Source: UBA11612 sp963662375
Lineage (GTDB): Bacteria > Pseudomonadota > Alphaproteobacteria > Rhodospirillales > Rhodospirillaceae
Reading direction: 5' to 3'
NCBI GenBank assembly: GCA_963662375.2
Contig: CAXXRP010000011.1
Coordinates: forward strand, 1 to 64,000
DNA: 64,000 nucleotides
The position numbers and the translations under genes were made by a program. Shown piece after piece: positions 1 through 8,633 of the stretch (its first letter is position 1; each line of letters begins with the position of its first letter). The notes beneath the pieces were generated by a model that worked only from the letters and a program-made list of their open reading frames with translations, was not told the DNA's origin and ran no database searches.

Positions 1-46
1 ACAAAGAATGGACCTGCACCGCAAAAGTGGAGAGTTACCTTCTCAC

Positions 47-904
47 CTAAGCCGCCATACTTTCGCACTTCACCGGACTGATGCTGCCCAGATATGAATG
101 GCGACGACGCGGATTATAAAATCCATTGATATAATGGAACAGGGCGTTTTGTGCCTGTTCCCTGGTTTCATAGTGTTCCCTCCATATTAATTCTGCTTTC
201 AATGATTTGAAGAACGTTTCTACAGTCGCATTGCCATAGCAATTCCCTTTGCCAGACATCGAAGAGAGAAAGCCGTGATCTTTGAGAAGTTTCCGGTAAT
301 CGTTGGAGCAATACTGCGAGCCACGATCAGAATGATGAATGACCCCTGGTGGCGGTTGTCGCAATGCAATGGCCCTTTTCAGAGCCTTGATCGGCAAATC
401 CCGTTTGAGCCTGTCGCTGACGGCCCGGCCAATGACACGGCGTGAATACAAATCGATGATCACCGCAAGATACAGCCAGCCCTCTGCCGTCCAGAGATAG
501 CTGATATCACCGGCCCATTTCTGGTTTGGTCCCGTGGCCTGAAAATCTCCATCCAGAAGGTTGGGAGCTATGTTGTGGTTGTGATTACTGTTTGTCGTGC
601 GTTTGAATTTATGAGTTCTGACGATGCGAATATCGTTCTCCCGCATCAACCGCCCGACCCGGCGTTCACCAATGACGATGCCTTGATCCCTGAGTTCATC
701 AGTCATTCGCTTGCGACCATAGGCCCGATAATTACGGGCATGTTCGGCACGAATATGGGCCAAATAGACCCTGTCGTCGCGTTGGCGCTGACTGGCAGGG
801 CGAGACACCCAAGCGCAGTAGCCGCTTTCACTGACCCTCAGGACTTTGCACATCCTGCAGATTGAAAAATTGGCCTTCTCCTTTGCGATGAAATGAAACC
901 TCAT
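47..904 (-). CDS. IS3-family transposase OrfB
   Basis: 285-residue DDE integrase-type transposase subunit. The N-terminal third has the HTH_21-like region typical of IS3 OrfB. The rve integrase core follows, with D133 in GDISYL, D193 in HSDRGSQY and E229 in NATVETF; the 35-residue D-E spacing is the IS3 signature. The start ATG overlaps the orfA stop as ATGA, as expected for translational coupling or programmed frameshifting. OrfB reads intact here, but its OrfA partner is broken, so it is probably inactive alone. The copy at 56,110-58,468 is nearly identical but split by another IS. Confidence 0.92.
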   Translation of the reverse strand: MRFHFIAKEKANFSICRMCKVLRVSESGYCAWVSRPASQRQRDDRVYLAHIRAEHARNYRAYGRKRMTDELRDQGIVIGERRVGRLMRENDIRIVRTHKFKRTTNSNHNHNIAPNLLDGDFQATGPNQKWAGDISYLWTAEGWLYLAVIIDLYSRRVIGRAVSDRLKRDLPIKALKRAIALRQPPPGVIHHSDRGSQYCSNDYRKLLKDHGFLSSMSGKGNCYGNATVETFFKSLKAELIWREHYETREQAQNALFHYINGFYNPRRRHSYLGSISPVKCESMAA

Positions 905-1177
905 CGGCCTTGGCTCGCGAAGAAGGCCGTCGCTTTTTTTAAAATGTCCCGCTCCTCACGCAATGTCCTGTTCTCCTTGCAAAGGCGAGCCAATTCCTTG
1001 TCTTTATCATTATGAGGGGCCGGACATCAGCTCAGTGTGCTTATGACTGGTAATCCACTTGCCTAATGTAGACAGACCAATGCCAAGATCGGCGGCAACT
1101 TGCTTGTGTGATAGCCCGCTCGTCAATGCAATCCGAACGGCTTCAGAACGAAATTCCTCAGTTCTTCCGATACCCAT
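901..1177 (-). pseudogene. IS3-family OrfA, frameshifted
   Basis: Helix-turn-helix subunit of the IS3 transposase. It starts MGIGRTEEFRSEAV with a good upstream Shine-Dalgarno sequence (cctcctgttg read in reverse). Compared with the intact 91-codon copy at 55,838-56,113, one extra C in the run near 1016-1020 shifts the frame, and translation stops right after the SGPS tetrapeptide. The C-terminal leucine-zipper-like part (ending KKATAFFASQGR in the intact copy) is therefore lost. Confidence 0.85.
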
Positions 1178-1240
1178 ATGGGCCTCCTGTTGAGTTTAAA
1201 CTTTAACAGAAGGCACTCTCCATTTTACCGGTACCAGTCC

Positions 1241-1585
1241 ATGCACACCGTGGAGCTTTATAGACGAGTCCGGCTTGCGTGCCATGTTGATGGGCTGAGC
1301 CAGCGAGAGGCGGCCCGTAGGTTTGGTATTTCCCGAGATACTGTAAAGAAAATGCTGGCGCACTCCGTGCCGCCGGGATATCGGCGCGGTCAGCTGCCGA
1401 AGCGACCGAAGCTGGACCCATTCACGAGCATTATAGATCACATTCTTGAGGACGATGAGACGGTTCCCAGGAAGCAACGCCATACGTCGAAGAGGATATT
1501 CGATCGTCTTTGCAAAGAGCACGGCTTCGACGGCGGGCAAACCATCGTCAAGGATTACGTGCAGGAGCGTCGTCGGCATTGTTAG
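1241..1585 (+). pseudogene. istA: IS21-family IstA, N-terminal fragment
   Basis: About 114 codons matching the N-terminus of the full IstA at 51,938-53,437: ACHVDGLSQREAARRFGIS is the helix-turn-helix, followed by PPGYRR, PKRPKL and a TIVKDYV stretch. The DDE catalytic core is missing. The 5' end abuts IS3 copy 1, whose last base supplies the A of the ATG. The 3' end is cut by IS6-type terminal sequence, where the stop arises. It represents a different IS21 element from the intact one in the second island. Confidence 0.85.
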
Positions 1586-1683
1586 TCTGACAATGCCCTG
1601 TTGAAATAGCGGAAGGGATTGTGCATCGCCGGAGGCTAGGAGACCTTAATTCCAAGCTCAAGCCGATTTAGTCTGACAATGCC
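1573..1683. mobile_element. IS6-type element remnant (about 110 bp)
   Basis: Collapsed IS6-type element. It begins with a right-end motif (TTAGTCTGACAATGCC), continues with the reverse complement of the left end including the first codons of the transposase (MHNPFRYFN read leftward), and finishes with GATTTAGTCTGACAATGCC. The middle of the element is deleted. With the complete copy at 2702-3506 it brackets the SPFH gene. Confidence 0.8.
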
Positions 1684-1795
1684 GTGACAATGCCGCTGCA
1701 AGTGTCTATTCCATCATCGACTGGGTGGCACGTTGATGAAACGCAGAGGAAGCCGCGAGCCACGCAGAAAAACTTATAACGCGAAAGGCAATTAA

Positions 1796-2626
1796 ATGAA
1801 CCCTCAGCATATGGCACAATTGGTCGCGGCCGGCATCGGTTTGCTACTGTTACTGTTCGTCGTATCATTTTCTTGGTACACCGTCGATGAGACGGAGCGT
1901 GGCGTTCTCTTGCGCAATGGCGCAGTCAAATCTCTTTCCGATCCTGGCTTGCACTTCAAAGTACCGTTCATTGACACTGTTCAGAGAATCAGCGTTCAGA
2001 CGCATGTCACCCGCTGGGCCGACCAAACGGCAATGGCAACGTACAGCCGAGACCAACAGCCTGCTAATATTGCCGTAAGCGTGAATTACCGCGTGACGGA
2101 CCCGATGGCGCTCTATGGCGAATATCAATCCATCGGAAATATGCTCAACCGTCTTGTACTGCCCACCACCAATGAGCAGGTGCGCAATGTGTTCGGACAA
2201 TTCAACGCAGTGGCAGCGGTGCAGGAGCGTGCACGACTTAATTTTGAAGTCGAACAAGCGATCAGAGACAACATCGATGGGCCACTCGTCATCGAGAGGG
2301 TTCAAATTGAAAACATCGACTTCTCTGATGCCTACGAAAACAGTGTTGAACAGCGCATGCTGGCTGAGGTCGAAGTCCAACGACTTCAGCAGAATGCCCT
2401 GCGCGAACAAGTTGAAGCCGAGATCGTTGTCATTCAAGCAACGGCAGCGGCAGAGAGAGTTCGCCTTGCTGGTAACGCGGAGGCGGCAGCCATCGATGCC
2501 CGCGGGCAAGCGCTACAGAATAATCCCCAGCTTGTCGGGCTTGTCGCCGCCGAGAAGTGGAACGGAGTGCTCCCAACCACAATGCTTCCCGGCTCCGCCG
2601 TCCCGTGGATTCAAGTGCCGCAATGA
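1796..2626 (+). CDS. SPFH/prohibitin-family membrane protein
   Basis: 276 residues. One N-terminal membrane segment (about residues 9-27, AAGIGLLLLLFVVSFSWY) is followed by an SPFH (band 7) domain starting at VDETERGVLLRNGAV, then an alanine/glutamate-rich helical region (about 170-235), probably a coiled coil. Family members such as HflK, HflC and prohibitins form large membrane-bound rings that influence proteases and membrane organisation. A single gene without an HflK/HflC partner suggests a stand-alone prohibitin-like protein. Length is normal for the family. It lies between an IS6-type remnant and a full IS6-type copy, as if carried or trapped by those elements. Start chosen at the ATG after gcgaaaggcaatta. 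The specific partner is unknown. Confidence 0.85.
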   Translation: MNPQHMAQLVAAGIGLLLLLFVVSFSWYTVDETERGVLLRNGAVKSLSDPGLHFKVPFIDTVQRISVQTHVTRWADQTAMATYSRDQQPANIAVSVNYRVTDPMALYGEYQSIGNMLNRLVLPTTNEQVRNVFGQFNAVAAVQERARLNFEVEQAIRDNIDGPLVIERVQIENIDFSDAYENSVEQRMLAEVEVQRLQQNALREQVEAEIVVIQATAAAERVRLAGNAEAAAIDARGQALQNNPQLVGLVAAEKWNGVLPTTMLPGSAVPWIQVPQ

Positions 2627-2701
2627 AAGGCTAATGTCCTGGCCCCTATAATTGTACCACTTGATCTGGATTTATCCATGATGACGGCGGGGTTATGGGA
2701 T

Positions 2702-3506
2702 GGCATTGTCAGACTAAATCGGCTTGAGCTGAAAAGTAAGGTCCCCTAGCCTCCGGCGATGCACAATCCCTTCCGTTATTTCAATAGCTCGCCCGAGGTC
2801 ATCCGCAGCGCTGTGATGCTGTATGTCCGTTATCCCTTGTCGCTGAGACAGGTTGAAGATCTCTTGTTTGAGCGCCGCATCGACATCTGCTATGAAACCG
2901 TGCGGTACTGGTGGAACCGCTTTGGTCCATTGTTTGCCGCCGAGATCCGCAAGCGCCGGGTTCAACGTCATTGGTATTCGAACTGGCGCTGGCACCTTGA
3001 TGAGGTGTTCGTGCGGATCAACGGGAAGACCTTCTATTTGTGGCGCGCGGTTGACCACGAAGGTGAAGTGCTTGAGGTTTTTGCAACGAAACGGCGGGAT
3101 CGCAGGGCCGCACTCAGGTTTCTGAGGCGTGCGATGAAGCGTTATGGCCGGCCGGCCACGATCGTCACGAACAGGTTACAGTCATACCGGGCAGCGATGA
3201 AGGTGATCGGCAATGCTGCCGCCCAGACCTGCGGTCGTTGGCTTAACAACCGGGCGGAAAACTCACATCAACCCTTTCGAAGACGGGAAGGGGCAATGGC
3301 TCGGTTCAGAGACATCAAGACCCTACAGAAATTCGCCTCCATTCACGCCTCGATCCACAACCACTTCAACCACCAACGCCATCTCAACCGCCGCGGTATT
3401 TTCAAACAAGCCCGAGCCACCGCCCTGACCGAGTGGCGTCAACTTGCTGCCTGAAAGTCCTGTATTATGGTTTCTTCTGCTCCGGGCTAGTTAGTCTGAC
3501 AATGCC
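2702..3506 (+). mobile_element. IS6-type element, copy A (805 bp)
   Basis: Bounded by GGCATTGTCAGACTAA at the left and its inverted counterpart TTAGTCTGACAATGCC at the right; length and single-gene layout fit the IS6 family. Four other copies in this window are the same size or nearly so. No 8-bp target duplication is visible, so flanks were probably rearranged by recombination between copies. Its right end sits inside a higB toxin gene. Confidence 0.92.
2759..3454 (+). CDS. IS6-type transposase with mutated catalytic Asp
   Basis: 231-residue DDE transposase, full length for the family. HTH-like N-terminus (SLRQVEDLLFERRIDI), first Asp D81 in WHLDEVFV, Glu E167 in NNRAENSH. The second catalytic Asp is replaced by Asn: IVTNRLQSY here against IVTDRLQSY in the copy at 7881-8576 (codon AAC at 3170-3172). 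Loss of a DDE residue normally abolishes catalysis, so this copy is probably dead although its frame is open. It could still be mobilised in trans. Confidence 0.9.
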   Translation: MHNPFRYFNSSPEVIRSAVMLYVRYPLSLRQVEDLLFERRIDICYETVRYWWNRFGPLFAAEIRKRRVQRHWYSNWRWHLDEVFVRINGKTFYLWRAVDHEGEVLEVFATKRRDRRAALRFLRRAMKRYGRPATIVTNRLQSYRAAMKVIGNAAAQTCGRWLNNRAENSHQPFRRREGAMARFRDIKTLQKFASIHASIHNHFNHQRHLNRRGIFKQARATALTEWRQLAA

Positions 3507-3622
3507 CGCTCAAGGGCCGTATGAAAGGTCGTTACGCGGTATCTGTCTCCGGCAATTGGCGGGTGATATTTCGTTTCGAGGAGAAACACGCCGTAGATGT
3601 CGATTATCTGGATTACCACTAG
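3507..3622 (+). pseudogene. HigB-type toxin, C-terminal fragment
   Basis: The frame entering from the IS boundary reads LKGRMKGRYAVSVSGNWRVI and ends DVDYLDYH, the classic tail of RelE/HigB ribosome-dependent mRNA interferase toxins. The first half of the toxin is missing because IS6-type copy A ends here. It lies 11 bp upstream of an intact higA, the normal higBA order. The toxin is almost certainly inactive. Confidence 0.8.
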
Positions 3623-3633
3623 GAGCCCGTGAT

Positions 3634-3921
3634 ATGGCGATGAAGAACCCTGCCCATCCTGGCGCCATCGTGCGCGAGGACTGCCTAAAACCGCTGTCCC
3701 TGTCGATCACCGAAGGTGCAAAGAGGCTGGGTGTCGGGCGCCAGACGCTTTCCAATCTGGTGAACGAAAAGGCGTCCGTCTCCATCGAAATGGCCTATCG
3801 GCTATCAAAAGCATTCGGTTCGACCCCCGAAACCTGGCTTGGCATGCAACTGGCCTTCGATCTTGCCCAATCGCGTGACTTGGAACGACGGATCAAGGTC
3901 AAGCGCATCGCGGCCGCATAG
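3634..3921 (+). CDS. higA: HigA-type antitoxin
   Basis: 95 residues, starting MAMKNPAHPGAIVREDCL after a weak Shine-Dalgarno (aggagcccgtgat). It is an XRE-type helix-turn-helix protein of the HigA/VapI group: ITEGAKRLGVGRQTLSNLVN is the HTH, followed by SVSIEMAYRLSKAFG and PETWLGMQLAFDL, which are hallmarks of the family. HigA binds and neutralises HigB and represses its own promoter. The toxin gene upstream is truncated by an IS, so this is an orphaned antitoxin. A longer in-frame start inside the IS exists but would add non-homologous residues, so I reject it. Confidence 0.88.
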   Translation: MAMKNPAHPGAIVREDCLKPLSLSITEGAKRLGVGRQTLSNLVNEKASVSIEMAYRLSKAFGSTPETWLGMQLAFDLAQSRDLERRIKVKRIAAA

Positions 3922-3947
3922 CCACAGCGCCCCCGCCCAGTTGCAAT

Positions 3948-5393
3948 ATGGCATCGAAAAAAGCGCTCAACACCAAGAACCTAGAAGCTCTCGGGGTACA
4001 GCGGCTGGCCGAATTACTGATCGAGATCAGTACGGGTAATGCTGCAGCCAAGCGCCGTCTTCGACTGGAGCTTGCCGGCGGGGCGGGTCCGGCCGAGGTT
4101 GCCAGGGAGGTGCGAAAACGTTTGGCGACGATCCGCCGGTCGCGCTCGTTCGTCGATTGGCAGAACCGTCGAGCTCTTGTGGAGGACCTGGAGATCCAGC
4201 GCAGGGCCATCGCCGAGCAGGTTGCCAAAACGGATGCCGTCGAGGCGCTCGACTTGATGTGGCGGTTCATGGAGCTGGCAAACTCAATTTTCGCGCGTTG
4301 CGACGACAGCAGCGGAAGGGTGATCAATGTTTTTCATACCGCCGGTACCGACCTGGGCGGAATTGCCTGCGTCGCCAAGGCCGACCCGCACAAGCTGGCT
4401 GACCAAGCCTTCGAAGCACTCACCCAAAATGACTACGGCCAGTACGATGATCTCATCAGCGTTCTGACACCGGCTTTGGGGCGGGAAGGATTGGAGCATC
4501 TGAAGCAGCGCATGGTCGAGCTTTCGAACACGCCCGTTTTACGTCCAGCCAAAAAGGATCGGGTAGAGATCGGCTGGTCATCCTCGGGACCCATCTACGA
4601 AGACGCTATGGCCGAGAACTCGCGGCCCAGCACCGTTCGCATGGCTCTGCAGGATATCGCTGATGCCCAGTGTGACGTCGATGCCTTCATCGGCCAATAT
4701 GAAGAGGAAACCCGCAAGGTACCTAAGATCGCCGCCGAGATAGCACGGAGGCTCTTGGCGGCGGGGCGCGCCGAGGAGGCTCTGCGGACGATTGATGCGG
4801 CCGTTCATCGTCATAGCGACAGCTGGGGTTGGTCTGACTTCGATTGGGAGGATGCCCGGATTGATGCGCTGGAGGCGCTCGGGCGGACCGATGAGGCCCA
4901 AGAGGTCCGATGGAGCTGTTTCGAACATTCCCTGTCCGACTCCCATCTCCGGGCCTACCTAAAGAAACTTCCCGACTTCGACGATGTGGACGCCGAGGAG
5001 AAAGCCCTCGATCACGCCCAAAGATTCCCCAATAGACTTGGGTCCTTGTCTTTCTTGGCGTCCTGGCCGGCCTTGGATAAGGCATCCGGACTGGTGATTG
5101 AACACGCGAAAGACCTGGATGGCGACCACTACGAAATCCTGATCCCTGCGGCAGATGCATTAGCAGCCAAACATCCCCTCGCCGCCACGCTGGTCCTGCG
5201 GGCCATGATCGATTTCACCCTGAGCCGGAGACGATCGACCCGTTACAAGCACGCGGCTCGCCATCTGCTGGAATGTTCCAGCCTGTCCTCAAGCATCCAG
5301 GACTTCGGCACCTATGAAACGCACGAAGCCTATGAGGCCTGGCTCAAACGTGAGCACAGCCGTAAGCAATCCTTTTGGAACCTCGTCGCCTGA
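3948..5393 (+). CDS. DUF6880 family protein
   Basis: 481 residues with no signal peptide or membrane segment. The N-terminus (LNTKNLEALGVQRLAELLIE) and the helical, TPR-like repeats further on (AEEALRTIDAAVHRH, RIDALEALGRTDEAQEVRW) match what I recall of DUF6880 proteins, which are common in Alphaproteobacteria and have no assigned function. It follows higA by 26 bp and could be co-transcribed. Full length by my recollection of the family. Base composition resembles its neighbours. Confidence 0.75.
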   Translation: MASKKALNTKNLEALGVQRLAELLIEISTGNAAAKRRLRLELAGGAGPAEVAREVRKRLATIRRSRSFVDWQNRRALVEDLEIQRRAIAEQVAKTDAVEALDLMWRFMELANSIFARCDDSSGRVINVFHTAGTDLGGIACVAKADPHKLADQAFEALTQNDYGQYDDLISVLTPALGREGLEHLKQRMVELSNTPVLRPAKKDRVEIGWSSSGPIYEDAMAENSRPSTVRMALQDIADAQCDVDAFIGQYEEETRKVPKIAAEIARRLLAAGRAEEALRTIDAAVHRHSDSWGWSDFDWEDARIDALEALGRTDEAQEVRWSCFEHSLSDSHLRAYLKKLPDFDDVDAEEKALDHAQRFPNRLGSLSFLASWPALDKASGLVIEHAKDLDGDHYEILIPAADALAAKHPLAATLVLRAMIDFTLSRRRSTRYKHAARHLLECSSLSSSIQDFGTYETHEAYEAWLKREHSRKQSFWNLVA

Positions 5394-5473
5394 GAAAAAG
5401 GGCTCGACTGTTGATGATCCATCTTTCAATAAGAACCTTTTGCCTTGAAGAATCTTGCCCCAGCTCTTGCTCG

Positions 5474-5762
5474 GGCATTGTCAGACTAGAGCATTTCCGT
5501 GTCTGAATGAATCCTGAGGGATTCACACGCCGTAAATTTTGTGATTCAAACTGCATGCGGGGTAGGAGGTCAGCATGCATGGCTCAGTATCTATAAGAAG
5601 ATCTTCGCATCAGGGTGATCGGCGCGATTGAAGGCGGGATGTTGCACAACGGGGCGGCCAGGGCATTGTCAGACTAAAATAGTATGTTGGAATTTTCTGG
5701 TTGTTGAGCCAGCTTCGTCACCCGCACTTGTCTGGTCTAAGCCAGACAAAACTTGTTTTTGC
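5474..5762 (+). mobile_element. IS630 fragment flanked by IS6-type ends
   Basis: An IS6-type end (GGCATTGTCAGACTA, 5474-5488) runs directly into the left end of an IS630-type element (GAGCATTTCCGTG onward). At 5579 an ATG opens MAQYL followed by a stop codon and then in-frame EDLRIRVIGAIEGGM, the typical N-terminus of IS630 transposase. After about 25 codons it is cut at 5662 by another IS6-type end (GGCATTGTCAGACTAA), and 100 bp of unassigned sequence leads to IS6-type copy B. Nothing here is functional. Confidence 0.75.
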
Positions 5763-6578
5763 GGCATTGTCAGACTAAATCGGCTTGAGCTGGGAATTAA
5801 GGTCTCCTAGCCTCCGGCGATGCACAACCCTTTCCGTTATTTCAATAGCTCGCCCGAGGTCATCCGCAGCGCTGTGATGCTGTATGTCCGTTATCCCTTG
5901 TCGCTGAGACAGGTTGAAGATCTCCTGTTCGAGCGCCGCATCGACATTTGCCATGAGACCGTGCGGTACTGGTGGAACCGCTTTGGTCCATTGTTTGCCG
6001 CCGAGATCCGGAAGAAGCGGATAGACCGGCGCAACTGGTCGAACTGGCGCTGGCATCTTGATGAGGTGTTCGTCCGCATCAATGGCGAAACACACTACCT
6101 AAGGCGTGCCGTTGACCATGAAGGCGAAGTGCTTGAGGTCTATGCCACGAAACGGCGGGATCGTGAAGCCGCGCTTGAGTCGCAACAGGTCCTGAAGCAG
6201 GCTATGAAGCGTTATGGCCGGCCAGGGCCACGATCGTCACGGACAGGCTACAGTCATACCGGGCAGCGATGAAGGTGATCGGCAATGCGGCCGCCCAGAC
6301 CTGCGGTCGTTGGCTTAACAACCGGGCGAAAAACTCACATCAACTCTTTCGAAGACGGGAAGGGGCAATGGCTCGGTTCAGAGACATCAAGACCTTGCAG
6401 AAATTCGCCTCCATTCACGCCTCGATCCACAACCACTTCAACCACCAACGCCATCTCAACCGCCGCGGTATTTTCAAACAAGCCCGAGCCACCGCCCTGG
6501 CCGAGTGGCGTCAACTTGCTGCCTGAAAGTCCTGTATTATGGTTTCTTCTGCTCCGGGCTAGTTAGTCTGACAATGCC
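5763..6578 (+). mobile_element. IS6-type element, copy B (816 bp)
   Basis: Same terminal repeats as copy A (GGCATTGTCAGACTAAATCG ... TTAGTCTGACAATGCC), but 11 bp longer because of two small insertions within the transposase gene. No target duplication is visible. Confidence 0.9.
5820..6526 (+). pseudogene. IS6-type transposase, frameshifted, E to K
   Basis: Three lesions relative to the copy at 7881-8576: a 9-bp in-frame insertion (ALESQQVLKQ against ALEFLKQ), a 2-bp insertion near 6225-6232 that shifts the frame after GRPG, and replacement of the catalytic Glu (NNRAKNSH instead of NNRAENSH). The first Asp (WHLDEVFV) remains. Clearly inactive. Confidence 0.92.
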
Positions 6579-6867
6579 GGTGGGTGGGTGGTTACCCAGC
6601 TCCACATGTAGTGGATGTCCCTCAAGTGAGGTTGAGCGAATGCCCGCGCTTTTTGGTGGTCGCCAATATTGGAGACAAATCGGCAGCCAAGCCTTTTCTC
6701 CAGCGGCGAGGCCAGCAATCACCCCACGATATCGGCAATGCGGCTCGCGATATAGCTTGAACCTCCGATGGGCTAATTGGTCTCAGCGAGGTGCTGTCAC
6801 ATTAACTGGGTGACTTGTTAATGTGACAACCTACGGAAGGAGCCCGGGAGCCCTCAGGCCTCGACCG
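6579..6867. other. Non-coding, with relic IS6-type ends
   Basis: No gene recognised. At 6795-6828 a perfect 12-bp inverted repeat (TGTCACATTAAC / GTTAATGTGACA) surrounds a 10-bp loop. The left arm plus loop resembles the left end of IS6-type copy D at 10,527 (TGTCACACTAACAGGGTGAC), so this is best read as the two ends of a related IS left after loss of its middle. Confidence 0.6.
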
Positions 6868-7491
6868 TCATCTGCACAAGGGCCAGACCTGATACCAGGA
6901 ATCGCAACGGAAGCGCTGCTCGCAACGCACGAGCTGCGACTCGTAGCTGCGGGCGGTATCACTCACCCGCTCCGCGGTACGCTGCACTACCGGCTTATCC
7001 CTCCAGCTGCCGCGGCTGTAGCCGCCCTGGCCTTCGTGATAGGCAAGATAGAGCCGGTAGGCGTCAGTACGGGGGATGCCCAGCCGGCGCCAAGTGTTGT
7101 GGTTGTACCAGCCGATGAAGTCTAGCGCGTCTTCCATGTCCGAACGGCTCCTGAACAGCCGGCCCCGCTCCTCCTCATACTCCCGCCACACTGGATCCTG
7201 GGCCTGGGCGTAGCCCTTGGCCGACGATGCCCGCCCCAGCGGGACGAACAGGAACCACTGGCGAGGTGGCCTCGCGTCAGCCCGATAGCTCGACTCGTGG
7301 CGCACGAACGCCATCTGAATGTGCATCGGCGTTCCCCATTTCTCCGCCGAGGCGCGGGCGTAATCGTACCATTCAGGATATTGCTCGAAGACCGCGCACA
7401 GGTCGGCCTGCCCCGTCGGGGGCAAGGAGACGCACGCCGCTGTGAGCACGGCCGAGGCAAGGGTGACACATGTGAGATTGACTGCTTTCAC
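6868..7491 (-). CDS. Lytic transglycosylase lipoprotein (SLT fold)
   Basis: 207 residues. A lipoprotein signal peptide ends in a lipobox (LTAAC, C20), so the protein should be lipid-anchored facing the periplasm. The catalytic Glu is E66 in FVRHESSYRADA, followed by KGYAQAQDPVW, FIGWYNHNT and LAYHEGQGGYSRG, the pattern of small soluble-transglycosylase-like lipoproteins that cleave peptidoglycan glycan strands. Length and motifs look intact. It stands alone between IS elements with no visible partner, so a role in cell-wall remodelling is inferred only from the family. Confidence 0.85.
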   Translation of the reverse strand: MKAVNLTCVTLASAVLTAACVSLPPTGQADLCAVFEQYPEWYDYARASAEKWGTPMHIQMAFVRHESSYRADARPPRQWFLFVPLGRASSAKGYAQAQDPVWREYEEERGRLFRSRSDMEDALDFIGWYNHNTWRRLGIPRTDAYRLYLAYHEGQGGYSRGSWRDKPVVQRTAERVSDTARSYESQLVRCEQRFRCDSWYQVWPLCR

Positions 7492-7828
7492 TCCATCGGT
7501 TCTCCCGAATCAGAGCTGCGCCGGAATGATACCTGAACGGCTTCGCCACGTTAACCGGATGCACTCCAAATCTCGGTAAATAGTCGATGGCTTCAGATTA
7601 TTCGATGACCGGTAAACAGAAGTGAACTGATGACGGCGCACCAACCAAGGCCCGCGGCCTAATCCCGAGCGCGCGGCACACTCTGGAAAGGGCGCACTCG
7701 AAAGTCGCGCCCCGCGCTGCGACGGTGACGCAATTTCCATTTCCCCGGCTCCTTGCTCGCACACGCGAAACGAAAGAAGCGATGAAATCCAACGGCGACA
7801 ACCACACCAGGACGGGCATTGTCAGACT
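7492..7828. other. Intergenic, nothing recognised
   Basis: Open frames on the minus strand here show no family motif or Shine-Dalgarno site. The last bases (7815-7828) are an extra copy of the IS6-type terminal motif GGCATTGTCAGACT placed directly before copy C, so two IS ends lie in tandem. Confidence 0.6.
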
Positions 7829-8633
7829 GACATTGTCAGACTAACTAGCCCGGAGCAGAAGAAACCATAATACAGGACTTTCAGGCAGCAAGTTGACGCC
7901 ACTCGGCCAGGGCGGTGGCTCGGGCTTGTTTGAAAATACCGCGGCGGTTGAGATGGCGTTGGTGGTTGAAGTGGTTGTGGATCGAGGCGTGAATGGAGGC
8001 GAATTTCTGTAGGGTCTTGATGTCTCTGAACCGAGCCATTGCCCCTTCCCGTCTTCGAAAGAGTTGATGTGAGTTTTCCGCCCGGTTGTTAAGCCAACGA
8101 CCGCAGGACTGGGCGGCAGCATTGCCGATCACCTTCATCGCTGCCCGGTATGACTGTAACCTGTCCGTGACGATCGTGGCCGGCCGGCCATAACGCTTCA
8201 TAGCCTGCTTCAGAAACTCAAGCGCGGCTTCACGATCCCGCCGTTTCGTAGCGAAGACCTCTAGGACTTCGCCTTCATGGTCAACGGCACGCCATAGATA
8301 ATGTGTTTCGCCATTGATGCGGACGAACACCTCATCAAGATGCCAGCGCCAGTTCGACCAGTTGCGCCGGTCTATCCGCTTCTTCCGGATCTCAGAGGCA
8401 AACAACGGGCCAAAGCGGTTCCACCAGTACCGCACGGTTTCATAGCAGATGGCGATGCCGCGCTCGAACAGGAGATCTTCAACCTGTCTCAGCGACAAGG
8501 GATAACGGACATACAGCATCACAGCGCTGCGGATGACCTCGGGCGAGCTATTGAAATAACGGAAGGGATTGTGCATCGCCGGAGGCTAGGGGACCTTACT
8601 TTTCAGCTCAAGCCGATTTAGTCTGACAATGCC
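7829..8633 (-). mobile_element. IS6-type element, copy C (805 bp, intact)
   Basis: Reverse-orientation copy bounded by GACATTGTCAGACTAA and TTTAGTCTGACAATGCC. The outermost base pattern of one end differs slightly from the other copies (GAC for GGC). It has inserted into, and removed the 5' half of, a related IS6-type element whose remainder continues at 8634. Confidence 0.92.
7881..8576 (-). CDS. IS6-type transposase (intact DDE)
   Basis: 231 residues, the only copy of this group in the window with an uninterrupted frame and all three catalytic residues: D81 in WHLDEVFV, D138 in IVTDRLQSY and E167 in NNRAENSH. It is therefore the likely source of transposase for the defective copies. Start ATG follows the terminal repeat by about 57 bp, as in copy A. 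Confidence 0.93.
   Translation of the reverse strand: MHNPFRYFNSSPEVIRSAVMLYVRYPLSLRQVEDLLFERGIAICYETVRYWWNRFGPLFASEIRKKRIDRRNWSNWRWHLDEVFVRINGETHYLWRAVDHEGEVLEVFATKRRDREAALEFLKQAMKRYGRPATIVTDRLQSYRAAMKVIGNAAAQSCGRWLNNRAENSHQLFRRREGAMARFRDIKTLQKFASIHASIHNHFNHQRHLNRRGIFKQARATALAEWRQLAA

Larger units (their letters stand above)
9..1241 (-). mobile_element. IS3-family insertion sequence, copy 1
   Basis: Complete IS3-type element whose ends are related inverted repeats: TGGACCTGCACCGCAAAAGT on the left and, on the other strand, TGGACTGGTACCGGTAAAAT on the right. Gene order on the minus strand is orfA then orfB with an ATGA overlap. A second copy lies at 55,774-58,506. This copy has a frameshifted orfA, so it probably cannot make the OrfAB fusion transposase. 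Its right end touches the start of an IS21 istA fragment, so it landed in or beside that older element. I see no clear target duplication. Confidence 0.88.

Noticed and set aside
575..865. Open frame antisense to IS3 OrfB
   Set aside because: It mirrors the transposase on the other strand and has no family motif or ribosome-binding site.
1573..3506. True composite transposon around the SPFH gene
   Set aside because: No matching 8-bp target duplication, and the left IS is only a 110-bp relic.
6795..6828. Regulatory operator at the perfect 12-bp inverted repeat
   Set aside because: Similarity to the left end of IS6-type copy D makes fused IS ends the simpler reading.
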